Shown here in pieces: positions 1 to 6,725 of a stretch of DNA of 23,430 nt (its first letter is position 1; each line of letters begins with the position of its first letter). This DNA is from a virus, in IMG/VR virus record IMGVR_UViG_3300032296_001731, positions 1 through 23,430 of that record; one strand, 5' to 3'. A program made the translations under genes and the position numbers. The notes below the pieces were generated by a model. The model was not told the origin of the DNA and searched no databases. It saw nothing but the letters and a program-made list of their open reading frames with translations.

Positions 1-708
1 CCGCATCTTAGCTATGTACCGGTGTGACGCAGCTCGTTCTGGCAACCAAGTAGACAGATCTAAATGGCGTGAAAAGTGGTATTGGGATTCAGGATACCTG
101 CCTTGAAAATAATATTCACGAGCCAGGTAAAACTGGTTCCTATCATCCATTGGAGATTCTTTAACCGCTAGTTCAAGCAATGGCAAATACTGCGATCGAG
201 ACTTTGTAGAATCGGGATGATGATGTATTTCTAAGCCAGGTACCCATTGTTGTATTTCTGTTTGTTGAGGCTTAAGAACCTCATGTACTGGATGTTTCCA
301 TTCGTATCCGTGCCGGGCGTGGATCTTGTCCCCACCATAAACCAAACCTTCTGACCCGTCGTCATTCCAAGACCAAACATATTTGTATCTTGGTCTGGTG
401 GTTTCTGGGTTCATTTCTTCTAAGACTTGCCGCCATCCCGGTAACAAATATTCGTCCATGTCCAAAGCAATACAAATATCAATATCGTCAGGCAGAAACT
501 CCAACGACTTGTTGCGAGCCTCATCAAATCTCCAAGGGTCAATACGGCATTCTTCTACATGAACGCCGGCTCCACGAGCTACTGCCACGGTGTTGTCCGT
601 TGATCCGGTATCCAAGATAAACCTGTAGTCTGCTTCGACGGCTGAGTCTGCCCATCGATATACAAATTGTTCTTCGTTGAGTGCGATGGTGTATACAGCG
701 ATTTTCAT
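1..708 (-). CDS. Glycosyltransferase family 2-like protein (partial, C-terminus off the left edge)
   Basis: 236 codons are open from an ATG at 708 to the window edge with no stop, so the C-terminus is missing. The N-terminus reads MKIAVYTIALNEEQ, followed by DTGSTDNT and then ALDMDEYLLPGW around residues 80-92. These are the nucleotide-sugar-binding start, the S/TDNT loop and the DxD-type metal motif of GT-A glycosyltransferases that use UDP- or GDP-sugars. A later stretch (residues about 150-230: LAREYYFQGRYPESQ, then W, ERA) looks like a TPR-type tail, as in many GT2 proteins that modify proteins or surface glycans. It follows the fibre genes on the same strand, 21 nt beyond the preceding stop. 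It could decorate virion fibres or alter host surface glycans; the sequence does not say which. The family call is firm and the target is unknown. Confidence 0.88.
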   Translation of the reverse strand, partial: MKIAVYTIALNEEQFVYRWADSAVEADYRFILDTGSTDNTVAVARGAGVHVEECRIDPWRFDEARNKSLEFLPDDIDICIALDMDEYLLPGWRQVLEEMNPETTRPRYKYVWSWNDDGSEGLVYGGDKIHARHGYEWKHPVHEVLKPQQTEIQQWVPGLEIHHHPDSTKSRSQYLPLLELAVKESPMDDRNQFYLAREYYFQGRYPESQYHFSRHLDLSTWLPERAASHRYIAKMR

Positions 709-729
709 ATGATTCCCTTCAGTTGGTTA

Positions 730-864
730 CTATTCGGCTGGTCGTACCAGTGGTGATGGTGGTTCTTCTTCGTGTTCCCACAAAACAAGCGTGTCACCTG
801 ACAACGCCCATCCCGAATCAAATTCTGCGTCTAGTAATAACTGAACCATTGGTGGGGTAATCAC
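730..864 (-). CDS. Small acidic protein of 44 aa at the end of the fibre genes
   Basis: A GTG start at 864 overlaps the stop of the preceding fibre gene as GTGA. It has a clear AGGAG Shine-Dalgarno about 8 nt upstream, inside that gene, which is why I prefer it to the internal ATG at 849 (39 aa). The product begins VITPPMVQLLLDAEFDSGW, followed by LSGDTLVLWEHEEEPPSP, so it is acidic and Pro-rich at the C-terminus. I know no function. Tiny acidic proteins of this look often follow fibre genes in phages of this type and may be assembly factors or virion tips, but that is inference. The strong ribosome site and exact overlap argue that it is translated. Confidence 0.65.
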   Translation of the reverse strand: MITPPMVQLLLDAEFDSGWALSGDTLVLWEHEEEPPSPLVRPAE

Positions 865-1439
865 GCTGCTATCTCCTGTAAAATCATATAAGAGTCACTT
901 CCATTTCCTTGTACTTCAGCAAGCGAAGCAGAAATAAAGTTTGCGTACTGAACTTTATATGTTGTTGCAGATGTTGTTGATGGGGAATCAAGATAAAGAA
1001 GAGGGATTGTTCCGACAACAGTAATTGCTGTTCCTGAGTAAAGGTTTGCATAAGAGGTTGTAATCGTGGTTGAATCACGAAGAATTCGTAAATTAACTGC
1101 ACTTCCAGAATTGGTTGATGTTTTTGCACACGGCATAGACACGTAAATTAGTATTTTGCTTGATGTTGATTTAGGTGTTATGGAAGCAGAAAGCCCTGTA
1201 TCTGCAAAAGTTGCAGTTGCGTTTTGCAAAGCACCTGTGCCTATGTCATAAACGGTTTGTAGGATTGTTCCGTTGGTTGGTGTGGTCGCAGAGATGTATC
1301 GCCATGCTGTGCCATTCCAAATCGCAACCATATCCGTGTCAGTCTCGTAAATCATCTGACCCTCATACGGGGCTGTAGGGCGTGTCGTTGATGTGCATAC
1401 ACCAGGGCGTAACCCTGTTGAATTATTACTAATAGCCAT
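861..1439 (-). CDS. Fibre-like protein 3, shared N-terminal module with a divergent C-terminus
   Basis: 192 aa. Residues about 10-50 carry a module (GLRPGV, RPTAPYEGQMIYETDTD, IWNGTAWRY) that is shared with the two genes upstream in the operon (1439-2152 and 2272-2919). The following 140 residues are Ser/Thr/Ala-rich beta-type sequence unlike those of its neighbours and end in SYMILQEIAA. A conserved anchor with a variable distal part is typical of phage tail-fibre or spike subunits that meet different receptors. The ATG at 1439 overlaps the previous stop as TAATG. It is the most diverged of the three paralogues: the NSPAQNP linker present in the other two is missing. Role inferred from composition and position only. 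Confidence 0.65.
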   Translation of the reverse strand: MAISNNSTGLRPGVCTSTTRPTAPYEGQMIYETDTDMVAIWNGTAWRYISATTPTNGTILQTVYDIGTGALQNATATFADTGLSASITPKSTSSKILIYVSMPCAKTSTNSGSAVNLRILRDSTTITTSYANLYSGTAITVVGTIPLLYLDSPSTTSATTYKVQYANFISASLAEVQGNGSDSYMILQEIAA

Positions 1440-2152
1440 TACGAATTCCTATATCCATAGACACGAATAGTCCCGCCCGTGATGTTTCCTGTTGATGGCG
1501 TAATCGTAAAGGCTGTGTATGAAGTTGCGTCGTTAAGAAAACCAGCGTAATTGTTCATAAAATAAGTAGTAGATGAACCAGTTGAGATAGTTCTTGCAAT
1601 TGTTCTTTTAGCATTAAATGGATTGTCTAATTCAGTTTTACTTGACAATGCGTTTGTGCTGGCGTAACCAACATCCCAAAAAGCGTTATTCGCAACAGCA
1701 TTAAAAGAACTATTTGTGCCATCATATTTAGCGAACATTCCACCGTAGTAATAACCAGTTACCGTTGAGCCAAGCGTCAAGCGAAGGTTTAAGTCTGTAC
1801 TTGCCACACCACCACTAATCATAATCACATAATTGTCGTAAGTTGCACTGAACGCACTAGACACGGTAACGCTAGTGTTTGATGTACCAATAGTGACGAC
1901 ACCACCCGATACCGTTGCAGCCGTACCACCAGCAGAAGTAACTGTGCAGGTAGTAATCAATGCTAAACCATCAGGGTTTTGTGCGGGACTGTTCGGGATA
2001 ACCCACGCTGTACCATTCCACACAAGCAACTGGTCCGTGTCCTTCTGAAAAATAACTTGACCCTCATACGGTGATGCAGGTCGTGCGGCTGTGTTGTCTA
2101 TAACGCCTGGTTTGATTATTGATGACGCACCGATTTGTTGTGTGATACCCAT
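1439..2152 (-). CDS. Fibre-like protein 2, shared N-terminal module
   Basis: 237 aa. The N-terminal module reads KPGVIDNTAARPASPYEGQ, then VIFQKDTDQLLVWNGTAW and VIPNSPAQNPDGL, nearly identical to that of 2272-2919. The distal part is a different beta-rich, Ser/Thr/Asn/Gly-rich domain and ends GGTIRVYGYRNS. The same GGTI.VYGYR ending closes the 215-aa paralogue, so both ends are conserved around a variable middle. It is probably a structural fibre or receptor-binding subunit. The ATG at 2152 overlaps the stop of a 38-aa gene as TAATG, which implies coupled translation. No enzymatic motif is visible. Confidence 0.68.
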   Translation of the reverse strand: MGITQQIGASSIIKPGVIDNTAARPASPYEGQVIFQKDTDQLLVWNGTAWVIPNSPAQNPDGLALITTCTVTSAGGTAATVSGGVVTIGTSNTSVTVSSAFSATYDNYVIMISGGVASTDLNLRLTLGSTVTGYYYGGMFAKYDGTNSSFNAVANNAFWDVGYASTNALSSKTELDNPFNAKRTIARTISTGSSTTYFMNNYAGFLNDATSYTAFTITPSTGNITGGTIRVYGYRNS

Positions 2153-2268
2153 TATGCAGGTCCTTCCGATGTTGCTTCTTCAGTCCAGCCTGATGCAAGT
2201 AGGGCTTCGTATTCTTCTTCAGTCATCTCACGGACTTCATTATCTATTTGAATGTTTGGTCTTGTCAC
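2152..2268 (-). CDS. Small acidic protein of 38 aa between fibre genes
   Basis: A GTG start at 2268 lies 3 nt after the previous fibre gene's stop, with AGGAAA about 8 nt upstream. The stop overlaps the next ATG as TAATG. The product reads VTRPNIQIDNEVREM, then TEEEYEALLASGWTEEA. The strongly acidic EEEYEALLASGW helix is a pattern I associate with tiny proteins next to tail-fibre genes in other phages; their role is unknown. Sitting precisely between two paralogous fibre genes with no spare bases supports it being a real gene. It might be a fibre chaperone or a coupling peptide, which is inference. Confidence 0.6.
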   Translation of the reverse strand: MTRPNIQIDNEVREMTEEEYEALLASGWTEEATSEGPA

Positions 2269-2271
2269 AAT

Positions 2272-2919
2272 TTATTTCCTGTATCCATAAACAGTTATAG
2301 TTCCACCTGTAAATGTGCCTGCGGGAATTAAAGCAAAAGATGTAAATGCAGTTGCAACGGCATGAATACCTGAGTTATTACCAGCGTTAGTTGAGGCTGA
2401 ATAACTACAATTGCCAAATGTTGTGTATTTAGCGAGATTAGGACTAAAAACATCTAATCCAACATGACACAAATTTGCGTCGCAATAACCCACAAAAGTC
2501 CATGCAGCACCAGCACTTGCACCAATTCCTGCTGGTGTAGGTGTTCCGTAAAGTGTTCCGTAGATAAGGGAATTGCTGTAAGTGCTTGTGACATTGCCTC
2601 CAATAGTCATGCTTACGGTGCCTGAGCCTGTTCCGCCTGTGTAAATAATGCGGTAGTTGTCGTAATCGGTTGAAAATGCGTTAGTGACGGTCACGCTAGA
2701 AACAGCGGTGCCAACAGTTTGTGATTTAATAAATTCTAGTCCTGTTGGGTTTTGTGCGGGACTATTAGGTATCACCCAAGCCGTGCCGTTCCACACAAGC
2801 AGTTGGTCAGTATCTTTCTGGAAAATCATCTGACCCTCAAACGGTGACGCTGGGCGAGTAGCAGTGCTATCAACCACGCCAGGTTTCAAACCAGCAAGAC
2901 CATTAGAAGAAATAGCCAT
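2272..2919 (-). CDS. Fibre-like protein 1, shared N-terminal module
   Basis: 215 aa from the ATG at 2919, which overlaps the previous stop as TAATG. A TTG 18 nt upstream in frame would add six residues but lacks support, and paralogues also start with MAIS. The N-terminus is GLKPGVVDSTATRPASPFEG, then QMIFQKDTDQLLVWNGTAW and VIPNSPAQNPTG. The distal region is Gly/Ser/Thr/Ala-rich with several aromatics and ends GGTITVYGYRK. It is the closest relative of the protein at 1439-2152 in the anchor and in the last residues. Likely a virion fibre or spike subunit; receptor and fold unknown. Confidence 0.68.
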   Translation of the reverse strand: MAISSNGLAGLKPGVVDSTATRPASPFEGQMIFQKDTDQLLVWNGTAWVIPNSPAQNPTGLEFIKSQTVGTAVSSVTVTNAFSTDYDNYRIIYTGGTGSGTVSMTIGGNVTSTYSNSLIYGTLYGTPTPAGIGASAGAAWTFVGYCDANLCHVGLDVFSPNLAKYTTFGNCSYSASTNAGNNSGIHAVATAFTSFALIPAGTFTGGTITVYGYRK

Positions 2920-3254
2920 TAGATAGTGCGGTCCCAACCCGTGATAGTCACCGTCACCTTAGAAGCCGTATCAGACAAACCCTGAACAGTCTCAGCAGCC
3001 TCCAACACCAAACCAGTATCCAACACAACCGTATCGTAACCAGCCACAGGCAAATTATACGTGAAGCAGTTAGCAGCAGTAGCAGCAGTACCACGAGCAA
3101 GTGTTATCAACCTGTCAACCCCATCAGTATTACAAATCACAATCTGCTTAATTGTGTACTGATGACCCGAAGGCACCGTAAACAACGTCGTAGTAGAAGT
3201 ACCCACCTGTGTAGGTACAGTCAACATTTTTGGGAATACATCACCAGCAGCCAT
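2919..3254 (-). CDS. Small virion-structure-like protein of 111 aa
   Basis: The sequence starts [18 protein letters not shown] and continues with beta-type segments (TLFTVPSGHQYTIKQIVICN, LITLARG, YDTVVLDTGLVLEAAETV) and a final VTVTITGWDRTI. This alternation of short strands without catalytic motifs resembles the small beta-sandwich head or tail proteins found near phage fibre genes. It overlaps the collagen-like gene upstream and the first fibre gene downstream by TAATG at both ends, so it is locked into the fibre series. I do not recognise a named family. Structural role inferred from position and composition. Confidence 0.55.
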   Translation of the reverse strand: MAAGDVFPKMLTVPTQVGTSTTTLFTVPSGHQYTIKQIVICNTDGVDRLITLARGTAATAANCFTYNLPVAGYDTVVLDTGLVLEAAETVQGLSDTASKVTVTITGWDRTI

Positions 3255-4363
3255 TAGAACTCCATGTTCATCATCGTATAAGTCATTATATTACTTGTTG
3301 TCTGTGTCGGTGCAGACGGACCCGTGGGACCAGTTGGACCAGCTGGACCTGTAGGTCCCGTTACTGTGGATGCTGCACCAGTGGCTCCTGTTGGTCCTGT
3401 TGGTCCTGTAGCACCGTCGACACCAATGATGCCGTTAGTACCAGCAGGGCCAGTCGGTCCAGTAGGACCAGTCACAGTAGAAGCCGCACCGGTAGGACCA
3501 GTTGCACCAGTAGGGCCTGTAGGCCCTGTTACTGTGCTTGCAGCACCTGTAGGCCCTGTTGGTCCGGTTACAGTAGAATCTGCGCCTGTAGGCCCTGTAG
3601 GGCCTGTTACAGTAGAAGCTGCGCCGGTCGGACCAGTAGGACCAGTAGGACCAGTGGGTCCTGTTGATCCAGTTGGGCCAGTTACACCTTGAGGACCAGT
3701 TGGACCGGTATCGCCAATATTTCCAGCAAGAGAAAAACTCCACAGACTAGAGGTTCCAGAATTACCAATTGTATCTACAGTCATGGTCATAGTAGTTCCG
3801 GATACTGTGACAATACCTTCCATATAACTTGTTGATGACAATGGATTTATTGCACGAACCCTTTGACCAGATTGATATGCGTTTGGCCATGGAGATGAAA
3901 TAGTAAAAGTTTTTGAGCCAACCCCAATGGTATTTGATGTAGCAGAAGTAACACCAGAATATCCAGCACCAGTTTGACCGGTAGGGCCTGTTACCGTAGA
4001 AGCCGCACCTGTTGGTCCGGTTGGACCAGTTGCACCAGTTGGACCCGTCGGCCCGGTTACGGTTGATGCCGCACCCGTTGGTCCCGTTGGACCAGTAACG
4101 GTAGACGCTGCTCCAGTCGGACCAGTCGGACCAGTTACAGTGCTTGCAGCACCGGTAGGACCCGTAGGGCCTGTAGGACCCGTGGGACCAGTTGGACCTT
4201 GTGGGCCGGCGTTAGATGTACCAACAACGGTAATAGTGTAATCAACAGAAGTGTATGCAATAGGATCGACGTTTGGTCTGGTTACAACAATAGATTTATT
4301 GCCATAATACGTGCCTGTAGACGAAAGGTCTGTTCTGGTGACAACAATGTTGGTTGTTGGCAT
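3254..4363 (-). CDS. Collagen-like fibre protein with two GPT-rich helices and a central insert domain
   Basis: 369 aa. Residues 1-52 form a non-collagen head ([15 protein letters not shown] and on). Residues about 53-133 are Gly-X-Y repeats, mostly GPT. Residues about 134-218 are a globular insert rich in Ser/Thr/Val (from [11 protein letters not shown] to FSLAGNIGD). Residues about 219-350 are a second collagen-like stretch, followed by a short tail ending MMNMEF. The unit [11 protein letters not shown] (once GADSTVT) occurs nine times and adds one residue to the Gly-every-third register, so each is a regular interruption. Phage proteins of this kind form trimeric fibres, usually in the tail. 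GAGG lies 5 nt before the ATG. The repeat DNA uses varied codons, so copies are much less alike than their peptides. Confidence 0.85.
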   Translation of the reverse strand: MPTTNIVVTRTDLSSTGTYYGNKSIVVTRPNVDPIAYTSVDYTITVVGTSNAGPQGPTGPTGPTGPTGPTGAASTVTGPTGPTGAASTVTGPTGPTGAASTVTGPTGPTGATGPTGPTGAASTVTGPTGQTGAGYSGVTSATSNTIGVGSKTFTISSPWPNAYQSGQRVRAINPLSSTSYMEGIVTVSGTTMTMTVDTIGNSGTSSLWSFSLAGNIGDTGPTGPQGVTGPTGSTGPTGPTGPTGPTGAASTVTGPTGPTGADSTVTGPTGPTGAASTVTGPTGPTGATGPTGAASTVTGPTGPTGPAGTNGIIGVDGATGPTGPTGATGAASTVTGPTGPAGPTGPTGPSAPTQTTSNIMTYTMMNMEF

Positions 4364-4364
4364 G

Positions 4365-4703
4365 TTACCTCGTTACATCAGGAAGAACTACAAAAGCTCC
4401 AGCAATAACAGTACTTACAACACCAGAAGCAGTTTCTTGAAGATCCCAAACATAGTTATATGGATTAAGGCTTAGAGTGCTAGCAGAACTCAATGTCAGG
4501 GACAATGTGCCAGCAGCGCCGCTTACAATAGTGCAGGTAAAAGTAGCGGCCGGCGTGGGGTCTTCATAGTCGGCACGAACCATTGCAGCATAAGTGCGAC
4601 CCGTAATATCGATAGGGGTAGTACCGTTTGTGGTCATCGTCACACCTACGGTGACGTTATCGCCCCGTGTGGTTACTAGATCCTGTTCTGCTGGCGTTGC
4701 CAT
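4365..4703 (-). CDS. Small beta-sandwich structural protein of 112 aa (baseplate or fibre associated, putative)
   Basis: The sequence starts [19 protein letters not shown], with an Ig/BppU-N-like alternating pattern: [47 protein letters not shown] and a final FVVLPDVTR. The segments GRTY.A.VR, Y.WDLQ and the closing DVTR match a common small phage protein that precedes fibre genes, often called baseplate or fibre-connector. The match is by eye. The ATG at 4703 overlaps the stop of the 57-aa membrane gene (TAATG). One base separates its stop from the collagen-like gene's ATG, so the two are probably translated in step. No cysteine cluster or enzyme motif. Confidence 0.55.
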   Translation of the reverse strand: MATPAEQDLVTTRGDNVTVGVTMTTNGTTPIDITGRTYAAMVRADYEDPTPAATFTCTIVSGAAGTLSLTLSSASTLSLNPYNYVWDLQETASGVVSTVIAGAFVVLPDVTR

Positions 4704-4876
4704 TATTCATCGACTCCTATGCCACCAAAGACTATGGCAACAATATTAACACCCAAAGTGGCGGCACTGATAAACAAAGCCTTGCTGAGTGTCTCCCCTG
4801 ACAGCGTAATCAAGATTAGACCTGTACCAGAGGCCCACAATAATAGGGAAACTATAGCTCCGAAGTATTTACGCAT
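4703..4876 (-). CDS. 57-aa two-transmembrane protein (holin-like possibility)
   Basis: An ATG at 4876 opens a 57-aa frame. Hydrophobic segment 1 covers residues about 5-25 (FGAIVSLLLWASGTGLILI). A short polar turn (SGETLSK) follows, then segment 2 at about 33-53 (ALFISAATLGVNIVAIVFGG) and the acidic end GVDE. It starts 12 nt beyond the stop of the secreted Thr-rich protein and ends as TAATG into the next gene. There is no clear Shine-Dalgarno. Two TM helices in under 60 residues is the build of many small holins, but no endolysin is visible nearby. It could equally be a membrane partner of the preceding secreted, membrane-anchored protein. Function open. Confidence 0.6.
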   Translation of the reverse strand: MRKYFGAIVSLLLWASGTGLILITLSGETLSKALFISAATLGVNIVAIVFGGIGVDE

Positions 4877-4888
4877 GGGTAGATTTTA

Positions 4889-5890
4889 TCATTTCCGGCG
4901 GATGATTGGTGGAGCAGCCGCTAATACAACACCTACGACGATAAGTGTTCTGCGTTGCTTGACAGGGACTTTTGAGCCAACCGGAACATATGTATCCACG
5001 GCCCCACCAAAAACGTTGACTTCCTGCTCAAAAGCTTGACGTACTTCTTCAGGGGCAGATTGAACGCTGGCAACCAGCTCTTCTAACTGCGTATCAGAAA
5101 GATCGTTTACCTCTAAAGCAGCAAAAACCTCTTCAGCTTCATCTTGTGTAAGTGTTGCCAAAACTTCAGGATCGGTAGCTATTTCAGCAGCTTGGTCAGC
5201 TGTCACCGTTGGCGGTATCGTCACCGGGATGGTCGTTGTTGTTGCCGGGATCGTAGTAGTTGTTGTCGTTGCAGGGACAGTCGTTGTCGGAACAGTAGTA
5301 GTAGGTATCACTATTAATGTCGTGGATGTGGTATTTTGGACCCATGTTGTCGTCGTTTCCGGTATTGAAGTCGTTGTTGGTGGCAGTGTGGTTGTTGTGG
5401 TTGTGGTTGTTGTGGTGGTGGTAGTAGTAGATGTGGTTGTGGTGGTTGATGTTGTGGTTGTCGACGTTGATGTTGTGGTTGTCGGTTCTTCTGTGGTAGA
5501 TGTTAGCATTGACCCCATACCGTTGAAACCAAGTTCGTACTGTAAGTTCCAACCTCCACCTGTACGCCAAGCATTAGGATCGCCGCAGCAAATACCAGCC
5601 CTGAGCCGATAACGACCGGCAGGCACGGCAATAGAAATATAGGACTGTAAACCAAACGAGTCATCGTTGGCGGCAAGAAGATTCCCTTGTTCGTCGTATA
5701 CCCAAAGCATTGGATCAGAAGGATAACCTTCAATCATGTAGGTTTGAGCCACAAATTGAGTAGGTTCCGGATAATCAAACCAAATGTCTGTTGGTTCCGT
5801 TATGATGTAATTCTGAGCTGCCGCCCCAGAAACTGAGAAAAACGCTAATACTCCAATTAGTAAAACTAAATACCTAGCGTATTTGTGCAT
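4889..5890 (-). CDS. Secreted, Thr-rich, C-terminally membrane-anchored protein
   Basis: 333 aa. Residues 1-26 are a signal peptide (MHKYARYLVLLIGVLAFFS, then VSGAAAQN, with an AAA-type cleavage site). Residues about 30-115 resemble a PPC-like beta domain: DPMLWVYDEQGNLLAANDD, then SYISIAVPAGRYRLRAGICC. Residues about 130-225 are almost pure Thr/Pro/Ser, a mucin-like linker. Residues about 228-300 are acidic and helical (TADQAAEIATDPEVLATL and on). The end holds PVKQRR, a hydrophobic helix (TLIVVGVVLAAAPPII) and RRK, as in an anchor with a positive stop. It sits among virion genes, which is unusual for a secreted protein. It might coat the cell surface during infection, for example to block adsorption, or serve the virion. 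Thr-rich linkers like this are frequent in Actinobacteria. Confidence 0.75.
   Translation of the reverse strand: MHKYARYLVLLIGVLAFFSVSGAAAQNYIITEPTDIWFDYPEPTQFVAQTYMIEGYPSDPMLWVYDEQGNLLAANDDSFGLQSYISIAVPAGRYRLRAGICCGDPNAWRTGGGWNLQYELGFNGMGSMLTSTTEEPTTTTSTSTTTTSTTTTTSTTTTTTTTTTTTTTLPPTTTSIPETTTTWVQNTTSTTLIVIPTTTVPTTTVPATTTTTTIPATTTTIPVTIPPTVTADQAAEIATDPEVLATLTQDEAEEVFAALEVNDLSDTQLEELVASVQSAPEEVRQAFEQEVNVFGGAVDTYVPVGSKVPVKQRRTLIVVGVVLAAAPPIIRRK
5226..5500 (-). repeat. Low-complexity Thr/Pro codon tract
   Basis: On the plus strand this stretch is a long run of GTT, GTG and GTA triplets. On the coding strand it is ACN Thr codons with a few Pro and Ile, encoding the mucin-like linker of the secreted protein. 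ACA, ACC and ACT are mixed, so it is not a simple perfect microsatellite. It is still a place where slippage could change linker length in multiples of three without breaking the frame. Confidence 0.8.
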
Positions 5891-5894
5891 TTAA

Positions 5895-6191
5895 TCAAAT
5901 CAGCATGAATGTTAGAGTAGCAATACCTGAGTTAATTAATTTAATAACTGCCCCTGAACCATTCCAAGGATAATCAATTGTTCCTGAATGGTCAGCAACA
6001 AGACAGTTGTCGCCAGAAACGGTCGGGGTTGCAGGAGTTTCACCCAAAGGAGCTGTAGTAAAAAACGTATGAGTGCTTCCAGATCGACCAACAATGCGCA
6101 GAGTCTTGCCGGCTCCAGTAAGAGTTATAGTGTCAACCTGGTCAGCTACGGTTGTAATGCTTTTTGCGTTAGATGCTGTGTATGTAGCCAT
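5895..6191 (-). CDS. Small beta-rich virion-associated protein of 98 aa (putative)
   Basis: The sequence begins MATYTASNAKSITTVADQVD and continues with strand-like segments (TITLTGAGKTLRIVGRSGST, FFTTAPLGETPATPTV, VIKLINSGIATLTFMLI). The repeated short hydrophobic strands and Gly/Thr turns fit a compact jelly-roll or Ig-like decoration protein. It overlaps the 153-aa gene upstream as TAATG and lies two genes after the MCP in the head-to-fibre interval. There is no signal peptide or metal motif. I do not recognise a named family; decoration or head-fibre is inference from position. Confidence 0.55.
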   Translation of the reverse strand: MATYTASNAKSITTVADQVDTITLTGAGKTLRIVGRSGSTHTFFTTAPLGETPATPTVSGDNCLVADHSGTIDYPWNGSGAVIKLINSGIATLTFMLI

Positions 6192-6652
6192 TATTTTTTA
6201 CCTTGATATAGAGAAGTTTGTCTGTGGGTTCCGCCTTCAAGGTGTCCAAGATCCTTAATGATGGCCCAATGTATTTTATCAGCAATTTCTTGCGCCTGCT
6301 CATGTTTTGCATCGTCTTCGGCTTTACGAGCGGCTTCGTTCTTCTTTTGTATTTCTTCAAGCAATCTATGGCCCTTGCGCCAGTCACCTTCAATAAGCTT
6401 TAGAATAAGCGAATGATCGCAGCGTTGCGAAGAACAGGCAATATATGGCGTATTGTGAGCGTCGATCAGCCAGACTTCAAAATGCTGTGTGAGCGGATTG
6501 AAGAGAATGCTCGCTGTAGGGTCTCCCTGCCATCCCGATTCATCTCCTTCACGAACACGACGTGCAATATCGTACACGTCTGTAGAAATCTCAGCCCAAC
6601 CGTCAGCGCCTGGGATGTGTTGCGACAAAATGTCATGAGCTCTTAAATCCAT
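6191..6652 (-). CDS. Hypothetical protein of 153 aa with charged coiled-coil C-terminus
   Basis: The start at 6652 is fixed by a perfect AAGGAGG about 5 nt upstream. The N-terminal half (MDLRAHDILSQHIPGADGW, then SILFNPLTQHFEVWLIDAHN, then IACSSQRCDH) looks globular, with two Cys in a CSSQRC spacing. Residues about 95-135 are Lys/Glu/Ala-rich and helical (LLEEIQKKNEAARKAEDDAK). Its place between MCP-proximal genes and the secreted protein suggests head completion or a virion-associated protein. A hairpin (6676-6708) precedes its ribosome site, and a 73-nt gap separates it from the gene before, so its expression may be tuned separately. Function unknown. Confidence 0.6.
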   Translation of the reverse strand: MDLRAHDILSQHIPGADGWAEISTDVYDIARRVREGDESGWQGDPTASILFNPLTQHFEVWLIDAHNTPYIACSSQRCDHSLILKLIEGDWRKGHRLLEEIQKKNEAARKAEDDAKHEQAQEIADKIHWAIIKDLGHLEGGTHRQTSLYQGKK

Positions 6653-6675
6653 TGTTCCTCCTTAGAATTGTTAGC

Positions 6676-6708
6676 CGGAGCAGGTGAAAGGAGAAAAGTC
6701 CTACTCCG
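6676..6708 (-). promoter_or_regulatory. Intergenic hairpin before the 153-aa gene
   Basis: Nine-base arms (6676-6684 and 6700-6708) with a 15-nt loop. As minus-strand RNA the arms pair fully, with one G-U pair; on plus-strand RNA the same position is a C-A mismatch, so the structure favours the leftward transcript. No U-run follows, so it does not look like a simple terminator. It may protect an mRNA end, attenuate, or mark a processing site between the MCP-proximal genes and the downstream genes. Confidence 0.5.
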
Positions 6709-6725
6709 ACCAACAAACCTATTTA

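Noticed and set aside
3230-3743. Plus-strand and other-frame proteins rich in VGPVGPV or in Trp/Arg/Ser
   Set aside because: They are shadows of the collagen repeats read in the wrong frame or strand, with no ribosome site and repetitive composition.
5229-5612. Plus-strand poly-Val protein
   Set aside because: Antisense shadow of the Thr-rich linker; no normal globular sequence.
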